DNA of 64,000 nt from Zelopaecilomyces penicillatus (GCA_005765155.1 VCCP01000001.1:5208001-5272000); one strand, 5' to 3'; positions 12,168 through 25,255 are shown, counted from the stretch's first letter. Numbers and translations are program-made. Notes: generated from the letters alone by a model not told the origin.

Positions 12168-13705
12168 ATGGAGCTGTTTATGCTCGCGATTATATTGGGC
12201 GCTGTGTGCATGACTGCCTATGCGATTAGAGTGAACTGGGTGTTGAGCCACACACCCGAAGTAGCTGCCAAGAGGGCTGGAGATACCATTTCGTACGAGA
12301 AGATTCGCATGGTATACGAACATATTCAGAAGAACGGAATTCAGTGGAGCGCCGGACTTACTGCAGAAAAGGGCAGACGGTATATAGTCGTGGGAGGTTC
12401 TGGTAAGTCTAATCAAGATGGATAGATCATGGACCTATTCCTGAGACCTCCTCCTATATATGTCTTGTTATGGCATGGCTATCTTGCCCATTTGGGACTT
12501 GAAGAATCGGTGCTAATCATAGAGGCGATTTATTTCGGACAGGACTTGTAGGTGGGCAGCTTGTCTTGGATCTGCTTGCTATCGGAACACCTCCTGAAGC
12601 CATTCGCATTATAGATGCCCAAGAGCCAACGCGCAAAAAGGAATTCTCCACTGGCGCGGCAGCTAGAGTGGCTTTTGCGCAGACCAACATCACGAATGAG
12701 GCGGCCACTCTAAAGGCATACAGCCTCCCCTGGCCCGAGGCAGTCTCTCAGTTGCCCCTTACGGTGTTGCACACAGCGGCGGTGATCCGGCCCTTTGAAC
12801 AACGCGAGGTGTTTTACCACAGAAGCTCAAGCGTCAATGTTGGCGGTGCGGCCAACTCACTTGCGGCTGCTCGTAAGGTTGGTGCCAGCATCTTTATCCT
12901 GACGTCGAGCTCTACCGCCGAGTGCGAGAGCGTGGACTGGTTCTTCTGGCCGTGGGGGTGGGGGCAGCCACGCAACTTTGTGCAGTTACTGAGCGGCAAG
13001 GATTTTGGGAAGCCTCTTAAGCCCCTGGAAAAGTCGCAGTCTGCGTATGCGCGCAGCAAAGCTGAAGCCGAAAGGCTGGTATGCGGCGCGGACGATGTCA
13101 CTGGTATGCGGACGGGGGTGATCCGGCCGGGCAATACCATTTACGGACATCGCAAAGACACCATGATAAGTCGTATGTTGGCGCTTCGCATGATTCCCAC
13201 ATGGGTTGCTGGCAATGTCCATAACTGTATAAACGTGAGAAACGTGTCTCTTGCGCACTTCAAGCTCGAAGAGGTGCTGCTGAGCGAGCACGCTGACAAG
13301 GTCGCCGCCCGACCATTCCTTGTGACGGACGACGGGCCGCCGATGAGGTTCAACGACTCATACAGGATCCTCGATGCCACGAGTATCACCGGATTCAAAG
13401 TGTTCAATGTCCCGCCTCTGCTGATACTCCTGGTATCATATCTGATCGAGACGTACTGCATGCTGTTGGCGCAGGTACCGCTGTTGCGTAGCTGGATGAG
13501 CGAGCCTACGGACCCGCTGATCTTGTTCCAGCCCAGCACGTTTGCGTCGAGTCTGAATGTGATTGTGGATGATTCTGATGCGAGGCGAGCGCCGGAGTTT
13601 GGTGGGCTGGGGTATCGGCCGATGTGTACGACTTTGGAAGGGTTGTGTGAGCAGGCGTTGGAGTGGAATGAGTCTGAAGAGGCGCAGTTGTTGGCGGCGG
13701 GGTGA
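12168..13705 (+). CDS. 3-beta-hydroxysteroid dehydrogenase / Erg26-like sterol dehydrogenase family
   Basis: An extended short-chain dehydrogenase of the 3-beta-HSD family, whose best-known fungal member, Erg26, oxidises and decarboxylates C4-carboxysterols with NAD(P). Two exons, 12168-12402 and 12543-13705, with a 140-nt intron, encode 465 residues. Residues 1-27 form an N-terminal membrane anchor (LFMLAIILGAVCMTAYAI). The nucleotide-binding glycine motif VVGGSGLVGG (about 74-83) is rebuilt exactly across the splice junction. The catalytic pair is Y247-x3-K251 (YARSK), preceded by a TSSS segment. A second hydrophobic stretch (PPLLILLVSYLIE) lies near residue 360. The N-terminal anchor and about 100 extra residues distinguish it from core Erg26 (about 350 residues), so it is more likely a paralogue acting on a sterol- or terpenoid-like substrate. 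The P450 gene follows in the same orientation. Confidence 0.8.
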
Positions 13706-15117
13706 CGATGTTATATGTTGCCTTCATCACCAATATGGCATTCTTTTCTATTCCATGTATATTTACATCTTATATCTACATCAAATCAAATGGTGGATGT
13801 ATGATTATATGTGTATACACACGTTGGCATGACACCCCAGTATATCGTGAACAGTTCTTGCGCTGACAGCATCAAATTTCTCGTTAGAAACTTGACAGAG
13901 GAATATAAATATGTATCACCACCCTTTTAACAACATGACACATTCGAGGTTTATTTAGCACTTTTGTGCGTGCCTACATGCGGAGCTGTCTAGTGTATTC
14001 ATTCCGCATACGCCAAAGAAGTTAGATGTCAAACTTTGACACATCACACACGCACCTAAAGAAGAGCAATTTAAACTTTTAGACGGAAACTAACTTAGTA
14101 CCAACAGCTGAAACACCCCAAAGAGGCAATTGGTGGGATAAATCAACTTGTTTTTTCGGCTCGGTCGCCTACCAATAGATGCAGAGGATGATAATGCGGG
14201 TTCAATGCACAACATACCCCGTCAACGCCCAATAGGCCCTTCTCGATCTCCAGATTGTCTCCAATAAATCTTCATCGGAGTGACCCCCTCTTTTTTGTTG
14301 GACACGGAGGTTTGGTGCAGATTGATGGCTTAGGCCATGCGAATGGCATATTTGCCCATTCCCCGTTTAGATGAAGGGATGAGGAGGAACGTTGTGAATC
14401 AGAGGTGTGTCGACGAGGGACATCATCTTGCCTAACTAGTACTACCTTAGGAAAAGCAGGTTCTGCTGAGCAGTATCAGAAACAGAGGGTTATGTTTGCA
14501 GGGATTGCTGAGCTGTACTTTCAACGGCTAGGGTGTTAAGATGAAACGGTATCTGTGGACGAGACCTCCTTGTCCTAGCTGTCATTAATTACCAAAACTA
14601 AAACTATTATATCTTGTCAGATGAGAAAAAGCCCCTCACCACTTGACATTTTCCTTGGTTCTCTGCTCGATATGCCGGGCTCGTATTTTGACAACAAAGT
14701 ATCCCTACCCTTTTAAGAAGTACCCTTTGCTATATTATAACACAAGCACCTATAATCCATATAGACTATGCCCCCTTGTCACCCCAAGCCCCTTGTCCTT
14801 GTCCTTGTCGATCCATCGCCCATCGAGACTTACACACATAACATGGATGTATACACACAGACAAACGGGTCACACGCATACATGAGGCGAGGCGAGGCGA
14901 GCCAACGATACTGCCGGGATTGTAAATGTTGTTGGACGAAGACAAATAATGAACCTTGGGTGCAGCATCTTACTGTGTTTGTCGTTTTCGTCGGGATTTA
15001 TTTCTTGGCGCCCAACATGCATTTTCCTACAAAATACAGGCCTTGTGGCTCATCCTACGTTGTTTCCTTCTTTTCATAATATCTGCGACACCCACAACCA
15101 CACATGCCAAAACCATC
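13706..15117. promoter_or_regulatory. Promoter region of the P450 gene
   Basis: 1.4 kb without a gene between the dehydrogenase and the P450. It contains AT-rich stretches (13740-13830, 14590-14620), a GGCGAGGCGAGGCGAG repeat at about 14885-14900, and a CCTTGTCCTTGTCCTTGTC run near 14790-14810. In-frame extension of the P450 upstream to 14956 is possible but uses no better start. Confidence 0.4.
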
Positions 15118-16858
15118 ATGGAGACACTTGCAGCTCCCTTTGCTGCCTTTTCTCCCGTAATATGGCAGGCCATTGTCGCCATCATCTTCGGCACGGCTTC
15201 ATACCTCGCCTTCTTCAAGAAATCGAGCAAAAATCTCCCACTCCCTCCAGGCCCCAAACCACTCCCCATTGTTGGAAACATCTTCGATCTTCCTCCCTCG
15301 GGGGGTATTGACCACCTACACTGGCTTCAGTTCAAGGATAAATATGGTCCCATAAGCTCAGTGACTACACTTGGACAGACGGTGGTGCTACTCCACGACA
15401 GGGAGGTTGTCCATGACCTGATGGATAAGATGTCACTGAAAACCTCGGGCCGGCCGCAAATGTATTTCGCCAACGAGCTCTGTGGGTTTCAGAAATATTT
15501 GTCTAGTTCGGAATATAATGCCTACTTTCGTATCTCGCGCAAGTTGATACACCAAGAGATTGGGACGGAGAAGAGCGCCTCACGCTTCCACGGTATTCAG
15601 GATCTAGAGTCTAGACGGTTGCTTTTACGGACATTGAACAACCCCAAAGGTCTTCTTCAACATTTTAGTGTGTAAGCTTACTTACTTTCATTTCTTTCCT
15701 TCATCTCCTCTTGTTGGACAACGCAGCTCAACGTTTAATTAACACGCCTGCCTTCCAAGTTTGGGATCATCGATTATTCTTAAGACTGTCTACGGTTACA
15801 ATATTGAAACGGAAAAGGCGGACCCGTTAGTAAACTTAAACAGGGAAATCACGAGACTTCTCTGTCTCGCCTACATACCTATGCTATGGCTGGTTGACAT
15901 CATCCCGCTAACGCGCTTTCTGCCTGGCTGGCTGCCCGGTATTCAGTTCCATGCTATGGCTCAGTATAGCAGAAAGATGGTTAGCTTGCTCAGCAACGCC
16001 CCCTATGCATTCGTCAAGCAGGAAAAGGAAAAGGGCGTTAGCAAACCGTCGATGGTGTCATCGTGGGTCGACAAGACCTTCCAAGACCTCGACGAAGCCG
16101 CAGACTTTGACGGCGACCTCGAAGACACGGCCAAGTTCGCAGCAGCAGTGCTACATGCAGGAGGTGTAGACACAAGCTTGGCGATTTTCCGTGGGTTTGT
16201 GTTTGCCATGATTACAAACCCGCTTGTTCAGCAACGGGCGCAGGAGGAAATCGATCAAGTCATTGGCACGAACCGGCTGCCTACTCTGGAAGACCGTACG
16301 CAGCTACCCTATGTCTCAGCCCTTGTCAAAGAAGCTCTGCGGTGGTTTACAGCTATACCGTTGAACATTCCACACAAAGCCGATGAGGAAGTCACATATC
16401 GAGGATACCGTATTCCCAAAGGTTCTTTCTTGATCGTGTCACACTGGTGGCTTCTTCACGACCCAGAAGTATACCCAGATCCATTCTCCTTTGAGCCGCA
16501 GAGGTTTCTATCTCCACGAAACGAGCCGGATCCTGCAAACGTGGCATTTGGATCTGGTCGCAGAATCTGCCCGGGCCAAAACATCGCCCAGCCGGTCCTC
16601 TTCATAATGATGTCGCGGTTATTGGCATCGCTTAATATGAGCAAGGCGATTGATGCTCAGGGAAATCATGTTGAGCCTAAACTGGAGTGGGCTTCTGGTA
16701 GTATCGCAGCGGTGAAGGAGTTCCCGTATAGCATTGCGCCGAGAAGTCAGGCTCATGAGGAACTTATTCGGAGAGTTGAGGTGGAACATCCATGGGAGAA
16801 GGGTGATGCTGAGCAACTGGAAATTCCTGCAGACTTGGATTTTGGGTTCACAAAATAA
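15118..16858 (+). CDS. Microsomal cytochrome P450 monooxygenase
   Basis: Haem-thiolate monooxygenase of the type often annotated in fungi as O-methylsterigmatocystin oxidoreductase-like (CYP64/CYP620-style). Two exons, 15118-15671 and 15760-16858, encode 550 residues; the intron is 88 nt with a TTAAC branch site. There is an N-terminal anchor (about 12-30) and the proline hinge LPLPPGPKPLPIVGN (about 40-54). The I-helix motif GGVDTS is at 319-324, the K-helix ExxR at 376-379 (EALR), FEPQRF follows, and the haem loop FGSGRRICPG is at 448-457 with ligand Cys455. All essential motifs are intact. The substrate cannot be read from sequence. The adjacent Erg26-like gene makes a steroid or terpenoid substrate plausible. 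No NADPH-P450 reductase or core synthase is nearby, so a full biosynthetic cluster is not shown. Confidence 0.9.
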
Positions 16859-19800
16859 TGAAATAAAGTAATATGAAGCGGTTGGCCAATAAATCTAGCA
16901 TCTTCTATTATTTATATTTCACTATTTAATATGTGCGAGCAAGCTCTTGACACTGGCTCTACCTTTAATTCATTTTCACCCAACAAAACGTAGGATGTTG
17001 GTTGATCGATTGACTGATGGCTATTAAAGCTCATCTACTTCTTCATACATAACTAACCCTCAATCATAACCTTACCTTCTGAGGTATTAAGCTGCCCATT
17101 GATGCCTTTTTTACGCGTTCTAGTTGGCCCATTTCATTTGTGACCGATTCGCCTACTCCGGTAGTGATATCCTTGCCATTTGTAACTAATAGAGCGAGTA
17201 TGTCTTTCTGATGTTTTCTTCTTTAGGCTTTAGCACCCAGACAGAGATAGCAGCCTCAAGTTCAGACGCAGACATCTTGACAGCTCGAGTTTCAGGCAAA
17301 AATTATTGAGATGATTGAACAGATGTGTGAGGATCAAGGAAGATAGGGTAGCAAAGGTATGCCGTCTGTATTAAATATGTCTCCCGATAATCCCACATAA
17401 ACACCGCATTCCTATGATCGTCACCTCTTCTCCGCACTCCCAGATGTTAGACCTGACAATTTCGCACTCAGCGTCAAATCTCTCTCTAACAGCCCCACAC
17501 AAAGGACGTCATTGGGAGCAATCCGTCGAAGATTGTTCCAGATCATGGTATCCACACGTCCAAAAGTATTGGGCTGCTGGCCTATTTATATGACTCAATC
17601 AGTATAGTGATTGTCGTGGCTTCCATGGGGGCAATGTATGTGTAGGTTGGGGGCTTTGTTGGCGATAGTGACTAGCCACCTTGTTGTCTAACGCAATCTG
17701 CAGACAACTCGTGTATACGAATAGTGACTCGATTATTTGTGCTGGTATGTTAGTATAAACCCGCCAGCGTATGATATCTTATACCCTTTGGTGTGGTTTT
17801 CCGGTAGAGTTTATAGGCAACCAACTAGGACGTTGTACCACGAAACACTAGCATGGGTGGTATATACCGCTAGCTCCTCACCGAATTTAGTTGGACTTTG
17901 TGTAATAACCCACCCATTTCATTAGAATCAAAGCATATTGGGGTTGATCCTATAGCTAATAAAATGGCCAGCAGCAAGACAGACAACATGACGAGCAGCA
18001 AGATCAACAGACAGGCTAGGAGTAAGTAGCAATAGTTAGATGTAGATCAGTTTGTGCCATTTGCGAAGTTAGAACATGAGTTTATGCAACAGGATCGCTA
18101 GTAGCGTGGTTGGGGCTTTGCATCTTTGCTAGCTGAATTAGACAACATTTTTTTGCTTGCAAGCCCATGTGGGGTTGACTCTGTGATATCGAAGTGCTAT
18201 TAACACAGTCTGAGCCTGTCAAGGAGGAAGCTCTCGTGTCACGTGTACTAATGGCTGGTGACGGCATGCCACACTAACTTATCTCGTCCAGCTCCTTTAT
18301 ATTCCAGATGTGGGCAAGTCAACGTGTGGGCAACTACCTAATTAAAGACACAGCGAAACACCCTCGGCTTCAATCACTCGGGCGAAGAAAATCTGATCTT
18401 CACCTGCGGTACAGATACGGTTCATGATGTCAACTACGGCGAATCCCACGGCAGTGAGTGCAGCACCTCTAAAGTGGGTAGACGTACCAATGGAACGGGC
18501 GAATTGCTCATTCTGGCCAAGCTCGGCCGGGTGTGCGCTTCGCAAGGGAACGTCAGCACCAGAACAGCATAGGCAGGCAGGTAGCCAGACCAGCCAGACC
18601 AGCCATTGCATCCGCCATCGGGGTTCTTTTGCAGATATGCTGTGCCATCCGGCATACCGCCGAGACAGCAGATGGTGACGGTGACCAGAAGAGAGAAGAG
18701 ACAGACCGGTGGCTTGGCTGGACCCCTGCAGCGGACAGAGACTTTATATGATGCCAGACTTGAAAAGCCACGATGAACCAATCAATCTTGCGTTGGAAGA
18801 TGGGCGGCGGTGCGGAGTTTGCAGATCCCCCACATGCAAAACGGGGACAGACAGAACAAAACAAAGCACTCTAGCATGTTTCGGGCGGGATTGACGAACT
18901 ATAACACAATGCCAAAGCTTTGGTGCAGGCCGCCGGCATCGAAGCTTACCGGATCCACGCTACCACCATCACTCACATGTTACAGTTAGTGGTGGTTACA
19001 CTCAACACGTGCAGCCGATGATGTATTTACTTGGCAGCACATCACATTTGGATTTAGTAGGAGCGGCAGAGCAGAAAGCTTTGAACAATAGATACCCACC
19101 GAGGCGACAGTTTCAGAGGGGGAAGTCCAACATGGCTGCGAACATCAACATCTAGAACCGAAAGTAAAGTGATGGGAAACGCGGGGAATAAGGAGGGGGT
19201 CCATTGCTTGGCAAACCTTGGAGTATTTGGGTTGCTGGCTGCAGTGCTTGATGAATCAACCAAGTACGCCTCCACGATTGGGATGAAGATGTTTGCGAGT
19301 ACGAGTGACGATGCTGGTTGGTTGGATCGTGCATCACACGGTTCACTGGCTTCCCCTGACGCTTGATATTAAGGTACTGTCTGTACCCACTGTAGTCGGC
19401 GCTGAAGATCCTGCATACCAACTGATCCTACAGAATGCCAGTGTAGTAAACATAGTGGGTGTAGCGGGCGGAACACGCTAACTTGCAGCTATCTCTGCTT
19501 GTGAGGGCCTTGAACGGACACTGGTCTATGGTTGGCCATTGGCCTGTCATTGCACACCACCTGTACCCTATGATAGCGCCAATGGCAGCGAGAGCTAGGT
19601 CTCGATGCAGTGCGCTGCAGCCTCCCCATTGGACAGCGCCGATCGGGGGCTACGCTCACTATACCGCCTTCTATAATTACCACCCACCTGTAATAGCTTC
19701 CAGGGCAGTTTTGGACACCTGATGAGCAAGTCGCACTCTGTAAACGTAAACAGCAGCTTGGAGAGCTCGTACTCGTACTGACAGCCACACCCCCTTCCGC

Positions 19801-20078
19801 CGGAAACCTTGCCAGCCCTGCATGGATGCTTCCCTCCGTCGAGCGGATGCGACGATGCTGACGGCACCACCACCCACACGGCTCCGACCTGGTCAACCTC
19901 TGGCAGTTTATCATCATCGCCATGCCCAGCCCACTGCCGTCCTGACCGACTCTTTGCCCCGTGGACCCTCTGTGTTGTGCAGTCGTCTCCAGCGGAAGAA
20001 GCAGACGAAGCAGACCACGCACGACAGATTCACATTGACGTCAAACCTCGACATCAGCATCGCCATCCGACCTACATC
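16859..20078. other. 3.2-kb gene-poor stretch before the MFS gene
   Basis: Starts with AATAAA-like sequences just after the P450 stop (16862-16893). 16.9-18.3 kb is AT-richer than its surroundings and carries only short frames. One begins with ATG on the minus strand near 17275 and ends after 30 codons. 18.3-20.0 kb is GC-richer with overlapping frames up to 177 codons on both strands, none with recognisable protein character. A GCCAGACCAGCCAGACCAGCC repeat occurs near 18587. The last few hundred bases are the MFS promoter and leader. No transposon ends or tRNA were seen. Confidence 0.45.
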
Positions 20079-22087
20079 ATGGCGTTTGGTATCCTCGAAC
20101 CCAAGTTTGGGGAACAGGTTCCCGGTAAGCACCACCCTGCCTAGCTCCTTGAGCGCCCGACAGAGCTTCATTCTAATCACCAGTTGCTCGCGCAGGAACC
20201 ACACGGTACTATGACGACCCTGAGCAGTCCCAAGTCGCGACTGGGGACGAAGCCTCAAGATTGAAATGCGACACCAGCGGCGACGTTCCCATCATCCTCG
20301 TGCGTGCTCTATAATCAAATCACCTGCTATTCCCCTTCCATGCTCGCAATGCAGACCCTAACCTCTCGTCCTCTGGAATATGTAGATTCCCCAGCCATCC
20401 GACGACCCCAATGACCCGCTCAACTGGCCCCTATGGAAACGCGACCTCATTACCTTTGTGCTGTGCTGGGCCGGTGTCCTTGCTACGTCTCTCGGCCCAA
20501 TCCTCGCCGCCAACACCGTCACCATTGCCCGTCTGTTCTCCAAGACGTTTACCAAAGTTGCGCTCTTGACGGGCTACTTCCTGCTCGGCGCTGGCGCAGC
20601 TGCCATCTTCTTCGTGCCCTCTGGTCGTGTTTGGGGCAAGCGTCATCTCTTCCTCGTTGGTCTCATCATCGTCGTCTTTTCGAGTGCCTGGGCTGGCGCT
20701 GTGGGAACCAATTATAACAGCTTGCTCGCCGCCAGAGTTATTCAGGGTGTTGGCGTCGCTCCCTTTGAGAGTTTGCTCAATGCTGCTGTCGGAGACTTGT
20801 ACTTTGTTCACCAGCGAGGTGTGCGCATGGCCTTCACCAATCTGGCGGTCTTTGGCAGTGCTTTTTTCACCCCCATTGTTGTTGGAAAGATTACGCATGC
20901 CATTGGTTGGAAGTGGACTTTTTACCTCGTTTCCATATTCACAGCTGCGACATTGCCTGCAGTGTTCCTTCTTTGCCCGGAGACGGCCTATCGCCGAGAC
21001 ACGCGACTCAATACCGATCTTGCTGCAGACACTGACGAGAAAATCAACCTCCGGCCTTTGCCAGTGGTGATGGGCACTCCGTCCGCAGTTTCTCCAGAGA
21101 GAAGGGGCAACTTTGTCTACTTCCCCACTTCATCGGCCCTTCAGCCCCTTGGCGATGCCAATACACCCAAGAAGACATTTCGAGAGTCAATGTCGCTCTT
21201 TGATGGTGCCAAGACCGATGAGCGATACTGGGTTCTCCTGTTAAGACCATTTCCCCTGATCTTTAATCCTGCCTTTATCTGGGGATGTTTGATCCAAGGT
21301 ACGATGATTGGCTGGACCATTTTCATCGGAGTTCTCATCGCAGCCATCTTCATCGGACCACCGTATTTCTGGGGTGAGGTCAAGGCCGGCTACGCCTACA
21401 CGGGCGCTTTCCTCGGTGCGCTTGGTGGCTTTATCATCTCCGGCCTCCTTGCCGACACTAGTGTAAGGTGGCTGACGAAGCGCAACAAGGGCATTTACGA
21501 GCCCGAGTTCCGTCTCCTGCTTGTCATTCCCATGTTTATCATCGGTGGGATTGGCCTCTATGGCTTCTCACTGACAGCTGGTGAAGTCATCTCGGGCAAG
21601 TACCACTATTCGGTGCCTCTCATTTTCTTCGGCTTCGAAGTTGCCGGCATGGTTATCGGAGCTGTTGCAAGCTCACTCTACATTGTCGACGCATACAGTA
21701 AGTTGTTTCTGTTCATGCCTAGCTTGAATCTTTTATTTTTGAAGGATATTCTGTTCTCGCCTTCTTTTTGACATACTAACAACCAAATTACAGGAGACCT
21801 TACCATCGAGGGTTTCACATTGATGATTATATTCAAGAATATCTTCAGTTTTATCTTGACCTTTTACGCCTATGACTGGCTGATCTTTGGCGGCATTGAA
21901 AAGACAATGGTGGCCATTTCGTCGGTCCAGGTTGTTGTCTGTGCGCTCACAATTCCCATGTGTAAGTATTCTCACAGCATGATGAATTACATGGATATAT
22001 CTAATGATTGTGATAGACATTTGGGGCAAACGATGCAGAGCCTTTTACCACCGCCACGATTTGCTTGCTATGACTGGGTTGCGATGA
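20079..22087 (+). CDS. Major facilitator superfamily transporter
   Basis: A 566-residue proton-coupled or facilitative small-molecule transporter of the plasma membrane. Five exons: 20079-20124, 20196-20299, 20386-21697, 21794-21961 and 22017-22087, all phase-consistent. The soluble N-terminus is MAFGILEPKFGEQVPGTTRY, followed by the cytoplasmic signature DDPNDPLNWP common to fungal DHA1-type drug:H+ antiporters (Hol1/Flr1-like). About twelve hydrophobic helices follow; a VPSGRVWGKR motif A sits between TM2 and TM3 and LLCPETAYRR follows TM6. A long central loop (about residues 250-330) is Pro/Thr-rich. The C-terminal RDLTIEGFTLMIIFKN block is typical of this subfamily. The substrate is unknown. 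It lies 3.2 kb from the P450, too far to claim a cluster. The first exon of only 46 nt is supported by the conserved tail and frame. Confidence 0.85.
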
Positions 22088-22527
22088 TATTGAACCTGCT
22101 TAGGGCTTTGTCAAGTTTTAAATTCTTGGGATGTAATCGAGAATGAAAGGATGGCTCAAGTAATGCAGCAAGCATCTTTATTTGGTGGAACTCGGCCTAA
22201 AACTGACTGAGAGGAGTCAATGTTGCAGGCCTTTTGGCCTTTTGGTGCAAAATTGAAGGTGAAATAATGGCGTTAGATAACGAAATATGTTCTATCATTG
22301 GTGTATATATCATACTTGCTTTTGCTATCATCATTCAATCATACGAATGTACTCGCGGTGTTCTTGAGATGCTCTTCTACTTGGTTTGACCAATTCAAGG
22401 GGTTGAACTGCCTCAATCCCCTTTTGTGCTGCCTATGCGTCACTGACCAGACCATTCCTTGACTCTCAGAATAGAGGTGCCAGCCTCAATTTACACAATC
22501 CACCGACTTGCTATATACATGCCTATT
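22088..22527. other. Convergent 3' region
   Basis: 440 bases between the stop codons of the plus-strand MFS gene and the minus-strand phosphatase-fold gene. It contains AT-rich sequence suitable for 3' ends on both strands and no gene. Confidence 0.5.
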
Positions 22528-24093
22528 CTATGCTTTAGTACTACCAGTCGCGGCATTCTGGCTAGCCTGGACAAGAGTGGCCTTCTTGACAAGACGTAGC
22601 CCGCCCAAAAGCACGACGGCAGCCTGGACGCCAAGGATAGCGACCAGAGTGACGAGAGCACCGATGACGCCGGCAACAGGCTTGGAAATGCCATTGCCAG
22701 ACTTTGATGACTGGGAAGAGATGTTTCCATCCTCGCCGGAGTTGGCAGCAGCACACTGACCATCAGTCTTGCCGCAGAGATCGCACCAGTGCTTGGTGTC
22801 AGCAATAGCAAACTTGTCCATGCCGGCCTTGAAGGCGGGCCAGCTGAGGGTGGTCTTGTCCTGGCCGAAAAGAGGGAACGGCTTCAACTCGTTGGTGCTG
22901 GCGGTGCCGTTGGCGAAAAGGAAACGGACGCTGAGGTCTTCAGGCTTGAAGTTGCCGCTGCTGCTGGGAGCAACCAGCTCAAAGGCCATGGAGGAGGCAT
23001 AGTTGCAGATGCCGTAAAACTCTGGAGAAGCAGCGGACAGCTGAGCAAGGCCAAAAAAGGCCATAAAGGTGCCGTAGGCGCCAAACTGGAGGTTGAAGCG
23101 CGGGGCGCCGGCTTTTTGCTCAGCGAGAGCTTGGAGGGCTTGGGTGACCTGGCCGGCGAGGAGGGAGCCGGCGATGGCGCGGACGGGCTCGCTGCTGTTA
23201 TAGGCGAGGTTCCATTCGTGGACGGAGGCGAGGTTGTAGAGACGATCGAGGGTAGGTTCGGTGAGGAGTTTCTGGGAGGGGATGGTTGAGTTGTGGATGG
23301 TGGCGACGTTGATGTAGTCGAAGACTAATGTTTTGAAAGAGTTTTTGGTTAGCCAGAGCTGGAAGATTATGATCGTATCTTATAAAGGATGAAATGGAAA
23401 ATACATACTTGAGTAGCCATTCTTAAACGTAGCTTTATCAGCAGCAAAGGTCGTATCAACAACCGGCAACAAGCTCTGGTAAAAGTCCTTGGTCTCGGCA
23501 TACGTCCTAGCATAGTCTGCCGACTGGAAGTAGGCGTTGGAGCTGACCTCTGCGCGAGAGCAGCCGCTGCCGCCCTGAAGCCACTCACTGCTCTCGGCGT
23601 GCGCAGCCGTCGCGGCGTCCTGGACGGTGCTCACGGGGATATATTGATATCCTCCCAACGGTGCGCTGACCTTAGTGCCGTTGGCGAGGGTCTCAGCGCC
23701 TGCGGTGGCAGAGGGTGGGTACAGGCCCTGGAGGAAGACGACGGCGGAGTTGTGTAGCACAGAGTCGACGGGGGCTGTGACGGCGAGTTGAGAGACGACG
23801 GCGCGGTCGGCGCTGAGACCGGCTACGCGGAGGGGGGAGCCGGAATCGGAGCCGGAGTCAGAGGCGGCGGCGGCGTCGTCAACATAGCGGCGACGGTAGA
23901 AGCTGCCTGAGGAGTGGACCTGGGAGGCGCCGAGGGGCGTTAGGTCGACGGGTTTCCAGGCTTTGGCAGTGCGGTCGCCGTGGCGGTGGAAGACGTAGAC
24001 GCCGAGGACTTGTTCAGCCTGAGTGGAGGCGTCTGCGGCGCTGGTGATGGCGGCGGAGGCCAGCGCCGTGGCGAGGAGAGCTTTGGAGTGCAT
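22528..24093 (-). CDS. Membrane-anchored histidine phosphatase superfamily (branch 2) protein
   Basis: Secretory-pathway protein of 493 residues from two exons, 24093-23409 and 23324-22528, with an 84-nt intron (GTATGT..TTAG). A signal peptide (1-20) precedes the phosphate-pocket motif RHGDRT at 37-42, the hallmark of histidine acid phosphatases. The second catalytic motif expected later (HD/HE, the proton donor) is not evident. The matching position appears to be FGAYGTFMAFFGLAQL near residue 309-324, where the His-Asp pair is replaced. Near the C-terminus, a WCDLCGKTDGQC Cys cluster and a Ser-rich stalk precede a transmembrane helix (about 445-471) and a short basic tail, so the domain faces outside or the vacuole lumen. 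It may be a weak phosphatase or a non-catalytic relative. The gene looks intact. Confidence 0.8.
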
Positions 24094-25255
24094 TTTGTGT
24101 GTGTAATTGGATAGATGAGGGGGAGGAAGACGCTGCCGCTTCTCTTCGTTTATCTCAACGAGAATGACTGTTTCAAGAAAAGAAGAAAAGAAGAAGTCAA
24201 GTGAAAAGAGTAAGAAAGGGTAAATCGATTGTTAATAGAAATACAAGGTCCCAATGCAAATCAGATGCACGCGAGCGGGGAACTGGAGACGGGAGACCAG
24301 GAAGCCTTTCAGAGAGCAAAAAAAGGGCTAGGTTCAGTTTGTAGACAACCTAGATTTCCATGATTCCATCCCCGCTCTCTCACTAGCTCAACTACGGAGT
24401 AAACACACTAGAATAGGCATAAGCTATTATGAACTTGAAAATGGGGGTATTGTATCCTATTTGGTGGAAAGTATGTAGAGTGTGGAGTTGTAATGCTATT
24501 GCTGTATAGGTATAGACAAAGAGAGAGAGGAGGGGTAAAAAGAATGGGGGGATAAGACAACAACCGGCTTCGGCTTCAGACGGATTAGGATGGAACTTGG
24601 GTGCAGTTTAGAACAAATGATGCGTTCGTGCGTGTAAACTAGAGTTAGATATCTCACATAGTGATACCCGAGCCCTTTGACAGAGGAGAGCAAGAGAGAG
24701 ACACCTTTACTTTGTATGAGATTCCAATCTATGTGTTTCCTAACGGGATGCTGGCCAATTTGATGCGTGAATTATTGTTCATTTTCTTCATTATCAATTG
24801 GAACCACACACACACCTCCGCTGTAGATCGGCGTCCTCCGGCTGTACCCCTGTCTTGAAGGCGGAAGTCGGAGACCGAGATCCGATAGACGTTTGCTGTG
24901 GTTGGTAACTTTTAACATCTGGGTTTACCTTTACGGGAGGTTTTTCATTGACAACACTCCTATATATAAGCCTGTGCATAATGTACTTATTAGGTTTGTC
25001 AATTGAGATCGTAACGTTCAAATTGTGTAAATGCCAAAACTATAGATACACAGCCTGTAGAAATATGCTTCTATTCAAACAACAATCGTAGCAATGCCAA
25101 GCTGGATAAGATTGCTCCTCATCATCAACATGTCAAGCAAATGTCCAATCCACATGTCCATTCTGCTTGAGATCCTTTTGATGTGCAGCATCCAATCTAT
25201 CCACGCCCATTTCAAGTCATTTCAGTCGTCTTTTTTTTCTCCATCAAAAGTCATC
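24094..25255. promoter_or_regulatory. Promoter of the phosphatase-fold gene and 3' flank of the reductase gene
   Basis: 1.16 kb between two minus-strand genes. A GA-rich block (AGAAAAGAAGAAAAGAAG) lies at about 24176-24196, so the coding strand has a CT-rich leader just upstream of the ATG, typical of fungal promoters. A second GAGAGAGAGG block is at about 24520. No gene seen. Confidence 0.4.

Noticed and set aside
19489..20022. 177-codon minus-strand frame upstream of the MFS gene
   Set aside because: Lies in the MFS promoter and leader; no recognisable protein features.
15118..22087. Biosynthetic gene cluster around the P450
   Set aside because: No polyketide synthase, NRPS, terpene cyclase or Zn2Cys6 regulator is present; the MFS gene is 3.2 kb away.
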